Origin: JACMLD01 sp039916305
GTDB taxonomy: Bacteria; Bacteroidota; Bacteroidia; Chitinophagales; Chitinophagaceae
Direction of reading: 5' to 3'
Length of the DNA stretch: 64,000 bases
NCBI GenBank assembly: GCA_039916305.1
Contig: JBDSLR010000018.1
Span: 1-64,000 of the forward strand
The position numbers were made by a program, and so were the translations under genes. This document shows positions 63,932 to 64,000 of this stretch, piece by piece (position 1 is the first letter of the stretch; every line of letters begins with the position of its first letter). The notes beneath the pieces are model-generated. The model was not told the origin of the DNA. It saw nothing but the letters and a program-made list of their open reading frames with translations, and made no database searches.

Positions 63932-64000
63932 TCAGTTTAGCAGGTATTCTAATTTTTTCTGGTCAAGGATAGTAATGCAACCATCTTTAATTTCAATTAG
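63932..64000 (-). CDS. Probable Crp/Fnr-family transcriptional regulator, C-terminal end only
   Basis: The minus strand is open from the right edge for 22 codons to a TGA at 63932-63934. The peptide LIEIKDGCITILDQKKLEYLL resembles the last strand-turn-helix of the Crp-type winged helix (a G-x-I-x-I-x-D-x-x-x-L-E pattern). The remainder lies beyond the window, so the identification depends on this short segment. Confidence 0.5.
   Translation of the reverse strand, partial: LIEIKDGCITILDQKKLEYLLN

Overview
The window looks like a chromosome segment from a Bacteroidota bacterium, probably a soil or plant-associated member of the Chitinophagaceae or a related family. This rests on the SusC/SusD pair, a hybrid two-component regulator with a two-bladed propeller sensor, several TonB-dependent receptors, BlaI/M56 signalling genes and promoter-like elements close to the Bacteroidota TTG...TAnnTTTG form. 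The genus is inference.

Region 1 (1-18045) is the right-hand end of a nonribosomal peptide cluster on the + strand. It holds the end of an NRPS (C-A-PCP; the A-domain pocket read by hand suggests aspartate), a free-standing condensation protein with a TubC-type docking domain, and a membrane GT2 glycosyltransferase. A BlaI-type repressor, an M56 (BlaR1-like) membrane protease and a TonB-dependent outer-membrane protein follow. Then come SbnA- and SbnB-like enzymes (supply of L-2,3-diaminopropionate), a penicillin-acylase family N-terminal-nucleophile hydrolase, a small membrane protein, an Sfp-type phosphopantetheinyl transferase and two more glycosyltransferases. No thioesterase is visible. 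The picture is a peptide assembled in the cytoplasm, probably glycosylated, and perhaps trimmed by the acylase in the periplasm.

Region 2 (18046-22224) is a low-density stretch with gene debris (an RHS-type C-terminal scrap and a frameshifted small secreted-protein gene) and four minus-strand genes: a small membrane protein, an unknown protein, a SnoaL-like lipoprotein and an acyltransferase-3 membrane protein.

Region 3 (22225-56629) is a large polysaccharide utilisation locus. A hybrid two-component regulator is divergent from a long + strand run: susC, susD, a strong terminator-like hairpin, then a vanadium-haloperoxidase/PAP2 protein, a VCBS/ASPIC-UnbV lipoprotein, a DUF255 thioredoxin-fold protein, GH95, two CE1 esterases, GH8, a double-CE1 protein, a DUF1080 protein, GH51, an SGNH/SASA esterase, GH127, a small secreted protein and GH29. 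The set fits removal of acyl, arabinosyl and fucosyl/galactosyl decorations from a heavily branched xylan, with GH8 trimming the xylo-oligosaccharides. No endo-xylanase is in the window.

Region 4 (56630-64000) holds a soluble multi-PAS histidine kinase, a cytochrome b / molybdopterin oxidoreductase pair, an unusual fusion of a sphingomyelinase-D/GDPD-like barrel with a C-terminal PLAT-like domain, an AHSA1/SRPBCC protein, an unknown protein and, at the right edge, the last 22 codons of a probable Crp/Fnr regulator on the minus strand. No tRNA, rRNA, CRISPR array or intact insertion sequence was seen.
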